A DNA stretch of 64,000 nucleotides from Parelaphostrongylus tenuis (lineage: Eukaryota > Nematoda > Chromadorea > Rhabditida > Metastrongylidae), in contig JAHQIW010000623.1 in assembly GCA_019055375.1 (NCBI GenBank), positions 1 through 64,000 on the forward strand. The letters are read 5' to 3'. A model generated the notes under the pieces. That model ran no database searches. It was not told the DNA's origin and saw nothing but the letters and a program-made list of their open reading frames with translations. Below are positions 11,328 to 23,000 of this stretch, in pieces (positions within the stretch are counted from its first letter, which is position 1; each line of letters begins with the position of its first letter). Made by a program: the position numbers and the translations under genes.

Positions 11328-14300
11328 GGGATCCCGCCCGGTTAGTCGCGAGAGCACGTGTCGCGTCCCCAAGTGGTGGATAGGGGAACAAACGCGCACC
11401 ATAAGGGACCGTGTGCTTCCCAGAGTCACAGTTGGATTCAGGGGTAAGCTCCCGTGCTTCTGCAGCGCCAACTTGACAAAACTTTATTTCTACGAGTCAA
11501 TTTGGCTAGAAGCCTGCAATTAAGCGGCTGAGAAGCACATGGGAGGCGGTTAGGAGTCGCTTGCAACAAATAAGCTCCTTCCGCTCCTCCGAGAGAGACT
11601 GGAAAGCTACTCGTGAGCACCCAGCCCCCACATTTAAAGCCTGGCAAGTTATACGTTGGTATCGAAATGCCACAAACAGTAACAATAAGGGCCTCATTCT
11701 CCTGACCCCGAAAGAGCCCCTGGTACGGCAGCGCCAGGTAGGACAAGTACGGAGAGGCTGCTAAAATCTCAGGGCCGAACTAGGCTGCCAAGATAGAAAC
11801 GGACTAAAATGACGATCTGTACCTAGAATGCAAGGACCCTTGCTTACGAATCCGCTGTAGAAGATCTATTAATTAAAGCAAAAAGTATAAGGTACGACGT
11901 CATTGGCCTCGCTGAGACGAGAAAGCGCCATCCTTTTCACGCTATTTATGACACCAAAGAAGAACTGTTCCTTGGAACACGCGATAGCAAAGGTGTCGGC
12001 GGCGTTGGCGTCCTCATCAAAACGAATTTGACCGTAAACGTCGATTCGTTTAAACAACTCACAACCCGTATCGGACGATTGCGGTTGAAACGATGTGGTT
12101 CTATGACGGCTTTGACCATCTTCGTTGCTTACGCACCAACATCAAGCTTTAACGAAGACGAAGTCGAAGGGTTTCATTTGGACTTCAAAAAATTCTTCAG
12201 AAAAGATCATACATTCTTCAAGGTCATTGTCGGAGATTTGAACGCAAAAATTAGACCTAGAAGAACGTCTGAAGAACGTCACTTAGGGACCCACGGACTA
12301 AAATGGTGTGAACAGGGTGAGAGGCTATCTGAGTTTATCATGACGACTCATACCATCCATGATAACTCGCAATTGCAACAGCCTCGTTCTCAGCGACGGA
12401 CGTGGGAGTCTCCCAATGGAGAGTACCATAACGAAATAGACCACATCTTAGTAAATCGAAGAATTTGCCTGAGCGATGTCGCTGTTGTCCCCAAGTTCTG
12501 CATGAGATCAGACCATCGCCTCCTTCGCACAACGTTCCGTGTTTTGTGAAGAGGAGAGAAAGCCGTTAAATTCAAACAAAGAGGTCCTAGAACAGCTATG
12601 AACTGAAATGATACAAACCATGAGTCGGCTCTTGGGAAGATACCGTTGTCGACAACATAGACGAAGAATACGATCGACTCGTTGAATATCTTCATGTTAG
12701 CGCTATGAAAGCCGACAGTTCTAAGGTCACGAAGAGACGCTTGTCTCCGCAGACACTCGAACTGATACGTCAACGTGGAATCGCACGAGCTGCAGGCAAC
12801 CGAAACCTTACGTCCAAACTTGCGAAACGCTGCAGAGAAGCGATAAAAGAAGACCCCAAAGAGAGAAGAGCAGCAGTTATTGCAGAAGCTGCAGAAGCTG
12901 GAAAGAGCATTCGCAAAGCACAGCGAGGCTTCGCCAACTCTAGGACCATGATGACTGCACTCCGATACTCTGACGGGACACTTACAGCTTCGAAAAGCGT
13001 TATGGAGAAAATCATCCACCAATACTACTTGGATCTCTCTGCTAGTCATGTCCTTTTACCGCCATATAAATTGAAAGAGGACGAATATGTTGTTCCACCG
13101 CTCCTCCCGAAATCCAACATGCTATATCGTCGGTGAAGAACAGAACAACACCCGGTCCAGACAGGATTGAACCAGAACATCTAAAGAACCTGCCGCCAAC
13201 TCTCACCAGCACCCTGGCTCGCCTCTTCACTCTCTATCTGTCAGAATGCAAGGTCCCTGTTCAATGGAAAATTAGCAAAACCGTATTGTTGTTTGGAAAG
13301 GGAGACCTTCACGACATAGGTAATTATCGCCCAATCTGGGTGCTGTCCGTTGTCTACAAACTCCTCACTCGAGTCATCCTAGACAGGATTGACAGAACAC
13401 TGGACGAAGGACAGCTCATGCGAACAAGCAGGGCTCCGAAAAGGATTCAGTACTATAGACCACATCCACACGATTACAAGACTCACTGAAGTTTCACGAG
13501 AGTACAAACAACCACTCTGTCTCACTTTCATCGATCTGAAGAAAGCCTTTGATTCAGTGGAAACAAAAGCGGTTATAGAGGCTCTGGATAGAAAGCGTCC
13601 CTACTTGGTACATAATGATCCTTCGTGGCTTTATAAAGATTTCACGACCAAAATATCTCCATTCTACAATAACATCACCATTGACGTAAGAAGAGGGGTT
13701 CGGCAACGATACAATTTCGCCAAAACTATTCACTGCCACTCTACAAAACGTCATGCGAACATTAGAATGGGAAGAAATGGGAGTGAAAATTGACGGTCGA
13801 CAATTAAACATCCTAGCTTTGCTGACGATATCGTTCTCATAACACCAAACATCAGCCAAGCGGAACGAATGTTGACCGATTTCGATAACGCCTGTGGAAA
13901 GATTGGTCTTCAATTAAATCCATTAAGAACGATGTTTATGAGAAACGGATGGGTTTCGAATGCCCTATACACGCTCAACGGAACGACAATGTCCGAATGC
14001 TCCAGTTACCTATCTATGTCGTGAAATCAACATAATGAACGACCTAGCTCCAGAGTTGAGCAGGAGAAAACGAGCGGCTTGTGGAACGTTTTAGAGCATC
14101 GAAGATGTAGTGAAGAGGACTAAGAACATCCGACTCCGTGCCCACCTTTTCGACTCGACAATTATTCCTGCCCTAACATATGCAGCAGAAACCTGGTCGC
14201 TACGTAAGCAGGATGAAAGATCACTTGACGTTATCGAACGCGCAGTCGAAAGGGCGATGCTAGAGTATTCCGTATCTCTCCGATGAGAGGAAGAATCCGA

Positions 14301-14655
14301 AGTTCCGACCTACGTCAACGATCAAAAATCAGAGACGCCGTTCTACACGCCAGGATTTCAAAAATAAGGTGGGCCGGACACGTGACGCGCTCCAACGACA
14401 ACCGATGGACGAGAGCCGTTACCGACTGGATTCCTCGGGACGTCAAGCGCTCTAGAGGAAGACCACCGGCCCGATGGCCGATTTCTTCACGAAAGTGTTA
14501 GAAGAAAGATATGATGCTCAGCAAATCCCTAGAGCGAGGAGGACCCATTGGGCTACTCTTGCACGCGACAGAGAAAAATGGAAGAGCTGCTGGTACCAGC
14601 TCGAGTCACTCGACAATCAACGGGAAGACAGGTGATACAGGTGATATGAAAAGAC
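11328..14655 (+). mobile_element. RTE-clade LINE relic, copy B (near full length)
   Basis: Same family as copy A. The EEP endonuclease starts at 11809 (MTICT, stop, NARTLAYES) and runs through YDVIGLAETRK and VIVGDLNAK. It ends with EIDHILVNRR and SDHRLLRTTFRVL near 12549. A basic linker lies at 12705-13136. The RT begins at 13133 (KNRTTPGPDRIEPEHLKNL), with FIDLKKAFDSVETKAVIEAL at 13530-13590 and the catalytic FADD near 13815. The C-terminal block IRWAGHVTRSNDNRWTRAV lies near 14363-14420. The tail gacaggtgatacaggtga lies near 14629. Internal stops and at least three frameshifts show it is a pseudogene. A 5' untranslated block (11328-11790) is shared with copy A. Confidence 0.88.
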
Positions 14656-15244
14656 AAGCGCTATTGTTTAAGAAAGATTTTGTGGAGCTGCTGAAGTGGT
14701 GTAAGACTGATCGAACAACCTCATAAGCATTGTTGAGCAATTGAAATCTAGGCATGAACTTTATGTCTACAGAAGACCGGACGGACTCATGTTCTCTTCA
14801 CCTCATTGTGCACGTGAATAAACCTTTAGATAATGTGAATTACTGCGCGTCTGTTTCGATAATTGTGAAGAGTAAAATATACGAAACTGTGGGCGTTGAC
14901 AGACCCCCACTGACTCAACAATGTAGCAAGTCAGTCCTGCAGTCCTCTTAGATAGATCTGTTATCATTTCCTCGACCCCACAGGGATGGAAAGTTGGATG
15001 AAATAGGGTGTGGGATCTCACCATTACCAGGTATTTCACAAGACACCTTCAGTGCTGTGCTGCAGGCGCACTTATAATCATAGATACCAAAATTCTAACG
15101 CCTTGTTTTATTGATAAGTTTACTGTGGTTTTTGTTTCGGAGGTTTCGTCTTCTTCAGTGTTTAGATGCTCCAAATCGAAAGTTCACAGAATTTGATTCT
15201 CCCAGCGATATGGATTCAAAATTTTTCATTAATATAAGTGAATT

Positions 15245-15500
15245 AGATATAGGGGACGCCGTGGGCGAGTGGTTGTGATGTTCGTCGCGGTGCGCGTGAA
15301 GCCGAGCTCCACCCATAACTCTCTCCGGCAGTCAACATGAACGTCCTATAAAACGCCACAGCCAGGCTATCCTCGCAATTGCAAGGAGACTCACTCAACC
15401 AGACCGCGCTCAAGAATAAGACAAAAGACGAATTGAATGCCCGAAGTAGTGGGATCCGCACAATGAAAAAACACTGTGATGACGGATCAAATAAAGATTA
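15245..15500 (+). mobile_element. SINE2 (tRNA-derived) copy
   Basis: The head gccgtgggcgagtggttgtg resembles a tRNA D-arm and A box. It is followed by gccgagctccacccataact, ctccggcagtcaac, gccacagccaggctatcctc and the tail gtagtgggatccgcacaatg with gtgatgacggatc. It matches the copy at 62925-63182 closely. Confidence 0.7.
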
Positions 15501-15784
15501 AAGATCAAAAAATAAAGAACGAGATGTGAGCCCAAGAAGAAGTTTGGAACTACTGATGATAGCAGAGCACTCTCTACAATCAGTTTCTATCGCTTTAATG
15601 GCATGGATTCAGTCACAACAACAAAGCCATATCATCACGTAGGGTTGAGTAGGTCAACGGTGATAATAATAAGCATTGCGAAAATGGCAACGGAGTTCTA
15701 GGCATACTGGAGAAAGTTGGGCTTAATTTTACTGACTGATTTAGATGTTGCTCACTCTTAATGTTTTACTCTCACTTTTCGCTT

Positions 15785-16050
15785 TATTTGATCCGCTTCA
15801 CGGTTTTTCCTCCTGCGCGGACTCTAGTGCTTCCGCAGGCAGTTCGCCTCCTCGCGTCCATCGTGAGGATTTCGTCTTCTTCAAGAACGTCGTGTAATAA
15901 TGGTTGAGAACACCTCATAGCACTCTAGAGAATAGCTAGGCTGGGTCGTTCCGTATGACGTTCGTTATTGATTGCCGGAGAGAGTTGGGGGTGAGTGAGG
16001 AACCAAATCGGCGTCGAGCCGCGCTGAGTACCACTAGCCAATTAGCCACC
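15785..16050 (-). mobile_element. SINE2 diverged copy
   Basis: On the minus strand a tRNA-like head (ggtggctaattggctagtgg) is followed by tcaccccc..ctctccggcaatcaat and ggcgaactgcctgcgg. This is the same block order as the copies at 15.25 and 37.16 kb. Confidence 0.5.
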
Positions 16051-17026
16051 AGCCTTCTCAGCGTTAATCCACTAATTTCGAAATCTTTGATAGATTTTTG
16101 TCCGTTACACTAAAGACGATTTTACAAATCAGTGAAGGAAAGTAAAAATGAAAATGCTAGCAATTCAAGCGCACCACATAGTAGCATTATCACCGGGCTT
16201 TACTACGACAAAAATAACGCGCAGAAAAGTGTGCCCTTAAAGCTTGACAGCTTTCTATGATTGTGCAGAAAGGGAAAGTGTTAGAGTGAGTATAAATTTC
16301 TAGAGCAGTAAGCATCAACTCAATGAGATATGGCTTTATGTTACATATTTCCGCTTACATACAAGGTGTTCTTATCGTGATAAAGCCATAAGTCATAGTG
16401 TTCCTTTCAGTAATGGTAGAATTACCCGAAAAGTGACACCGTGGCTATATCCAAGAAAACATCTTCCAGTTTTCATTTATATAATGAGTTCTATACTCAA
16501 GCAGCCGTTCAAACTTACCCCCTTTTATTGCCATTAGAAACTAGCTCATTTTCAATATTCAACTTTATATACAAAAACCCTCGTCACACGAATTAAAATG
16601 ATTTGGTTTCGTTGTACCTTATTCATCAGCAATGATGTTCCTCGGATTTTTCTGTTCATCGCTTGATACGTGTAGAATTTGTCTCTCATGAAACTTAACT
16701 GATTTATATATATGTCTATTCTCCCTTCTCTTTGGAGATTCGAAATAGCTCCGACGAGGTGTTCCTAGGTCATCACCGGAGAATTTACAGATATGAGCTC
16801 TGCACTAACTTGCAGACCTAGTGAGTCTTTGGGCCACTATGGTGTCAAGCTAACAAGATTACCCATACGACAGCCCTCACTTGCTAGGTCACTGTGCCGT
16901 CGTACAGACCAGATACGCCCAATTTCCAAATTAGCAAAGCTCATTCCCACTAACTTCGTTCCCTTTGCTATCTTTCAGTCGGAAGGTGCGCGTTCGAAAT
17001 CAGAACAAAAAAAGAACTGAACGCAC

Positions 17027-20000
17027 CATTGGGGGCAAATCGTAGTCTGTAGGCAGAACTGACTCGAGAAACTGAGCCAAGACGTTGATAATGAAGGCAA
17101 TCGTCGTCATCGAGAGGTTGAATCCGTATAAGGTTACTGTAACATCAACTGCAATTATATCTAATAAGGAAATGGATCCTGTATTTTGAGGTGCTAGTGA
17201 ATCAAGATTAGTTTATTAGTACAACAAATATCGTACAATAGTGCTCTAGACAGACAAATGTAAAATATGCAAATTTAATGTCTTCTCTTCATATTCAATT
17301 CATTGTATCTCTACAACGTATACGCAGAGTAAACTTTGAGAGAAAGGGCTTCCCAGATTATTTTTGCTCAATGTAAATGGAAAAAAATCGTTTTTCGAGC
17401 GAGGACAATAGAAATTTAGGTAAAAAATTTTCATACAAAAAGCCTTCCATACTTACCGATCTTTGGTATACTTCCACTACCCGGTGGCAATTCCCGAATT
17501 AGATCCCAACCAAAGAGCCCTTGTAGGAGAACGTTGAATATTATGAGCGCTATAGACATCGATGGTGCGTCGATCCAGAAAGAGAAGAGCGTTAGCAAAC
17601 AGGTGATGATCTGCAAATTATTTCAGTACAATAACCTATGATTTCTCTGAATATTTCTATCCAAAGAGATACTGTCATAAACGGCGAACACCACTACATA
17701 ATCCTGTATACATCATTTCCAGAAGATAAAAGGTGGTATCGAAATACATTCGTAGTGTGCTCCATTGTGTCAACGCTCCAGTAACTGTTTCAAATCATCG
17801 CCCTCGGTAAAGAAGTCCGTTTTTCAAATTACATTTTGTGTCCAGATGATTTATTTATTTTACTTCATCTAATCTGTAATCACATCTATTCCGCGTATTC
17901 CAGCAATTCTTTCATTCAGTTACTTCCCTGACATTCATGGTCGCAAATGTTTCCGAGGATTTCACATGCTGTTCCAACTAGTGCTTGAGGTTTTTGTCTT
18001 CTCAATGAATGCCGTTAAGTGCTAGTCGAGTGAAATTTCGTTGAAAGCTTGTAGAGAGCTAAGCTATGGAGTTTTCATGTGATTAAAGATAGCGTAGGGA
18101 GGTGGATTGAAACAGCGCGATGGTAATAATAGCCTGCATTACTAACCATTCCACCATATCGTCTTTCTTGCATTATCACTATAGTCTCACCGTTGGCATG
18201 ATGACGGTAAGACCAAAATACGGGGCATGGCGCTTTAGTTTCACTCCAAACTCCAGTAACGACCAGTACCATTCTGGCTGTAAAAATAAAATTCATCATT
18301 CATTGTACGAATTGTATTTAACGGTAGGTATTTTGCTGGCCAAACGTGTATTATAGTATCAAAAAGTCTCTATTGTGATATACAGCAACTGTAGAAGCAT
18401 TCAAAAATAATAGGGCCAAACAACATAAGTTTATGCAGAATCTTGAAAAAAATTATGCGATATCCGAGAAAATTGCATACTATTAGTGAGCTAAGTCATG
18501 TTTGGGAACGCATTCACTGGTGATTTCCATGTGAGCTATAAGGAAACGCTTACATACAACCAAGCTCTGCCACGAAGTAACGAATATTATTCATCACCAC
18601 TCAATCAAAATCACATAAGGTTTCCACAAATGTTCTTCACTTCATATGTTTCTTTCGCACCTAGCTGAGAAGAGCTCCGTGACCTCCCTGTAAGATCTGC
18701 TCGCTTCGGTACCGCAAGCGCAATGGACGAGAAGCTGTCAATGCGTATGCTCACCCAAATCTGACATGGCACCATAATTTATTAAATTTTTGTGAGAATA
18801 TGCATCTCTGTACCCTTACACCTTAACACTTGAAAAAGCCCACGAGTTGAGAGGCACCGTAATTTCTTGTATGTGAACATGTGCATTTGTAAACGTTGGA
18901 TAATATGTAGTCAGACGCCATGACACTGCCATTTACCTTCAGATCAAGCCATCATATTCCAACACCTCTGTAAATCACTTTGTCGCACATGATCCCAACC
19001 ACTCACTCTTCGGATTCGTACTGACATGAATAATGTTAACTAAAGCTCACACTCCTATGTCATTTACAGGTTCTTGTCCATTATATGGCAACAAATGAAG
19101 ATTCGAACCCTTTCGATCGACAAGAACTTTTCATAAAAGCGTTAGTAATCATTTAAAAGCTTGAATCTCTGGCTGGCTGGTTTTTTGAAGAGACCCTTTC
19201 ATAAGGCTCAAAATTCAGAAAAAAAATGTTCTACGTCGACCGAGCAGTTCAACTATTACTTCTCTGAAAGCACGAAAAGCACGTAAACGTCGTTATTGGC
19301 TAAAAGAACATGCCCGTGTGTGTGAATCAATCGTATATGCCCTGCTGCAGTGCAGAGGAACGATATTTCTAAAAATACCCGCAGCTTTCCAACCGGTGAA
19401 CCATACGCTATCGAATGGTTATCAATAGTCTAGAGGAAGAGCTCTGTACTGCGAGAAAAACGCGCATGTGAAACACAACTGTTTTCGCGTAAGTAATGTC
19501 TTATAAAAACGACTGTCCAAAGCCGGCCAAATAGCGCAGTAGCCAGAGATCTGAGCTTTCGAATAGTTACTAAAAGTGTAAGGATAAGTCTTTGTCCAGC
19601 AAAGGGTTCATCTTCATTTATCGCCACATAACAAACAAGTACCCATCTACACATTTTTTACGTGACCCGTCACCATATCTACTGTGTGAATTGATTAATT
19701 CTTGATTCCCTAAGTGAAAATTGTAGTTGCGCATTTAATTCTTGCCACACTCATTATGTCGTGAAAAAAACTTTTACAGATGTTTTGCTGCCTTAACTTA
19801 TTATAGGAAGATTGATAGTGATAAGAAATCAGCTCAAAATTTAGTGTTCTTCTCAAAAAGGGCCTACGACGAGATAACGAGGGCTAACCACAAAACCTGC
19901 CTTTCTCTTATTAAATGCTATACTTTACAATTGAAGGTATGCTCGCCTTTTCACAAACATTTTGAATTAGCTGACAACTGACTTGCAAAGTTGTAAATAA

Positions 20001-23000
20001 ACAGTTCTTTTGCTGAATAATTGGTCTTCATTCGCATATGCACGCAGATTCGACAGAGGCTTTGATTGTCATATATTGGTTGAAAACATTTAGTTAGCTC
20101 TTGGCCACATTTTTGAAATGTGCATTGCCGGATAAAAGAAGAACTCACAAGTACGAGGTCTGGAGTGATACTTATTGGAGGAAAAAGTTGGATAATACCT
20201 GGCCTTCGGGCAGTTCGTCCTTACAGCCACTCGGGCCCCAATAACAGTGACGTCTCCACGTATCTTTCACCTCCCATCCTAAAAAACGTTTTCCATTTTA
20301 GAAGAAAAGAAAGATTTTTTTAGAAAAAAACACAACAGCTTAGAGAAGAACGAGTCATTGTTGTATAGCTTTAGCGAGCTGGCAAGTTTCGAATGCTGAT
20401 CGGTCAAGCCTTGACGGGTGGAACTGAGAGAAAATCTAGCAGAAGATTCGGATAAAGCCTTCGTAACTGCTAAAGATATCATTTAAATAACGAGTGATTT
20501 CAATGGCTACTCCATTTCACATTTATACTGCTAGAATAAAAAGTACTCCTTTAGTAAGAATTTTAGAAACACCCTCGTTACGCTGCATTTCCGTAAAATT
20601 ATAGATTGATCACTAAACTCATGGATCTCTCCAATTTATATATTGAGCTTCCATGCCATATTCATCATTCGTTTCAAGCAATATTACCCACAATAGAGAA
20701 TGGTAGAATATTCAACGCTAAGTTTTTCTGCAACATTTTTTGCAGTCTTATGAGGACCACCTTTTCCCCGACTTCTGATGAAGTTTGTACAAAAATAATT
20801 GCAGTTTTTCCATTGCTGAAATGCGTCTCCTTCATGAAACTTATTGAACCATTACTGCACCGTACGTTTGTTTGTGATTTCTGAGGCAGATACGTTGTTG
20901 ATATTGCGATTCGTCTCTGATGCTTCACGACTCATTTTAGGCTCGCGGACTTAAATCGCAATTACTCTTGCACCAACTAAAACCTTTCCATGCTTTGAAA
21001 TAAATATAAATTGATGAGCAAGTAATTTGTCATAATCAATGAAACATAAAGCGGGAAATGCGCATCAAAATAATGTATATAACACAGGCAGATTTACTCG
21101 AAAATATGCTCCAACATCAATCGGCGCATTTCAACAATGCATAAATCAAAATTACTTTTTCACCACCCTAGTAGCACTTTTAACCACCAAGAAGACGCTC
21201 ATATAACTCAGAGTTATTGGTTGCTTACCATCAATCGAGGCTACACTAGATAGGTACAAAAGCTAGCGAACCCCTTCGATGCGCTTACGCTACTCCTTAG
21301 TGTTCAATCTGTTGTGAATTCACGTACACCATGAAAGATGACTGGATATTTTTATGTTTTGAAGTGCATTGTGACGAAATGTGTGAGTCGATAAATATGA
21401 CACTACAAAACCAATAACCTTGAAGATGCAATGTAAAAAAAAAATTCATATTTAGTACCTACTACTATATTCATCGTAAACTTTTTGCTTATAACTAAGC
21501 GAATGTACCAACAATGCGGTCTGCGTCTTTAAAAAAATGGAATTGATTTAAATCTGAAAATTTGCATAGAACGATCTAGAAGTTCCTATGAGGTCGCTCT
21601 ACATGCGGAAACCACTGCTTCTGAACATACACTCAACTATATTTTCAAAGATATTTGACGGGGTTCACTGAATTGTGGCAAATACTTTAGAGTAAGTTCA
21701 AGATAGAGCTCCAGCTGTAAAATTCACGTGAACACACAATTAAAAATGAAGATATGTATGCTGAAAACAGCGAAAATCTCACCTGCAACATGTTTCTTCT
21801 CATCCTGTCGAATCGGATCGTAGTTAAGACGTATTGTGGGCTTGTTCCACTGTGTATTTCCCTGGGGGTCTGAGAGGTTCACCCGTGACAAATCGTATAC
21901 CCAGTCTGTGACGACTATAGGACATTCCTGACATGAAATCATTACATTACAATGAAATAATTTTCAGTAATGAGAATCAGCTTTGAAAATTCCAGCAGAA
22001 ACAAAGTGTAAATGCAGTCTAGAAGTTGTTTCGATAGACAGATAGATGAAATGTTACAATGTTCTTGGCTCACTTATTTCTCAAAAATATCTTTTTTTGC
22101 AAGTTTCTGTCATATTGTGCAAACTGATATATGTCTGCTTAATAGAAGTGAAATTATCAGTCCGGCAATTTTCGTCTTTCACAGAGGTTCCGCACATTTG
22201 CATTATGACTTATCATTGCGGATAAGTGAATATCAAATGAACATTCCATTAAAATTATGCACGCACTTAAAAATATAACTTTTGTAAGTTTTTGATGGTG
22301 CCAACTCCTAATACATTCTGGCAATGAACAGTCCGCCATGACATAGAATTGATAAAGGAAAATTTTTACACCAACCCTTCCCGTTCCACAAGCTCCGTCC
22401 CGCACCCCGAAATCCCCACTAAGAAAAACTATCCAGGATTCACCCTCTGAAGTACGTGTTGCGATAGAAGGAATGAAGAATGGCACAGCTCCAGGACTTG
22501 ACAACAACACCGCCGACTTCCAAAGAGCTGGAGGCCATAATCTACATGTATTACTCTCTACACATGTGACATTTTACTTCTGTATGGAAAAATTTCCAGA
22601 CCATTGGAGGACGTCGCGCACAATCATCCTCCATAAAAATAGTGACCGAAGAGACCTTCTCAGCTTCCGATTTTTTAGATCACGGTATGATAATCGCAGC
22701 AGCCGCCATGCTCAAATTAGGCCACCGTCATAGACGACTATCGCGCAGCAGAAAGAGGAATGGAATATGTGCTAGGGCCTGCACAATTAGTGAAGACGGA
22801 TAGTTCAATTATCAAGTATCAAGTAAGTATTCACTGATAAAGGATAAAAAAGTGAAGCTCTCGGCGTTGATCAACCTCTGACGGATGCGCCATGCATTTG
22901 ACTTCAATTTTTGTCCGTCTGAGGTGATTGAATGCGCATCTGGACTTTACAATAACATAAACTGACCCCAGGCGGATGAAAGGTTTAGCGAGCTCTTGAA

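Noticed and set aside
12390..13049. 219-codon minus-strand ORF
   Set aside because: It is a shadow of the plus-strand LINE copy B coding region in another frame.
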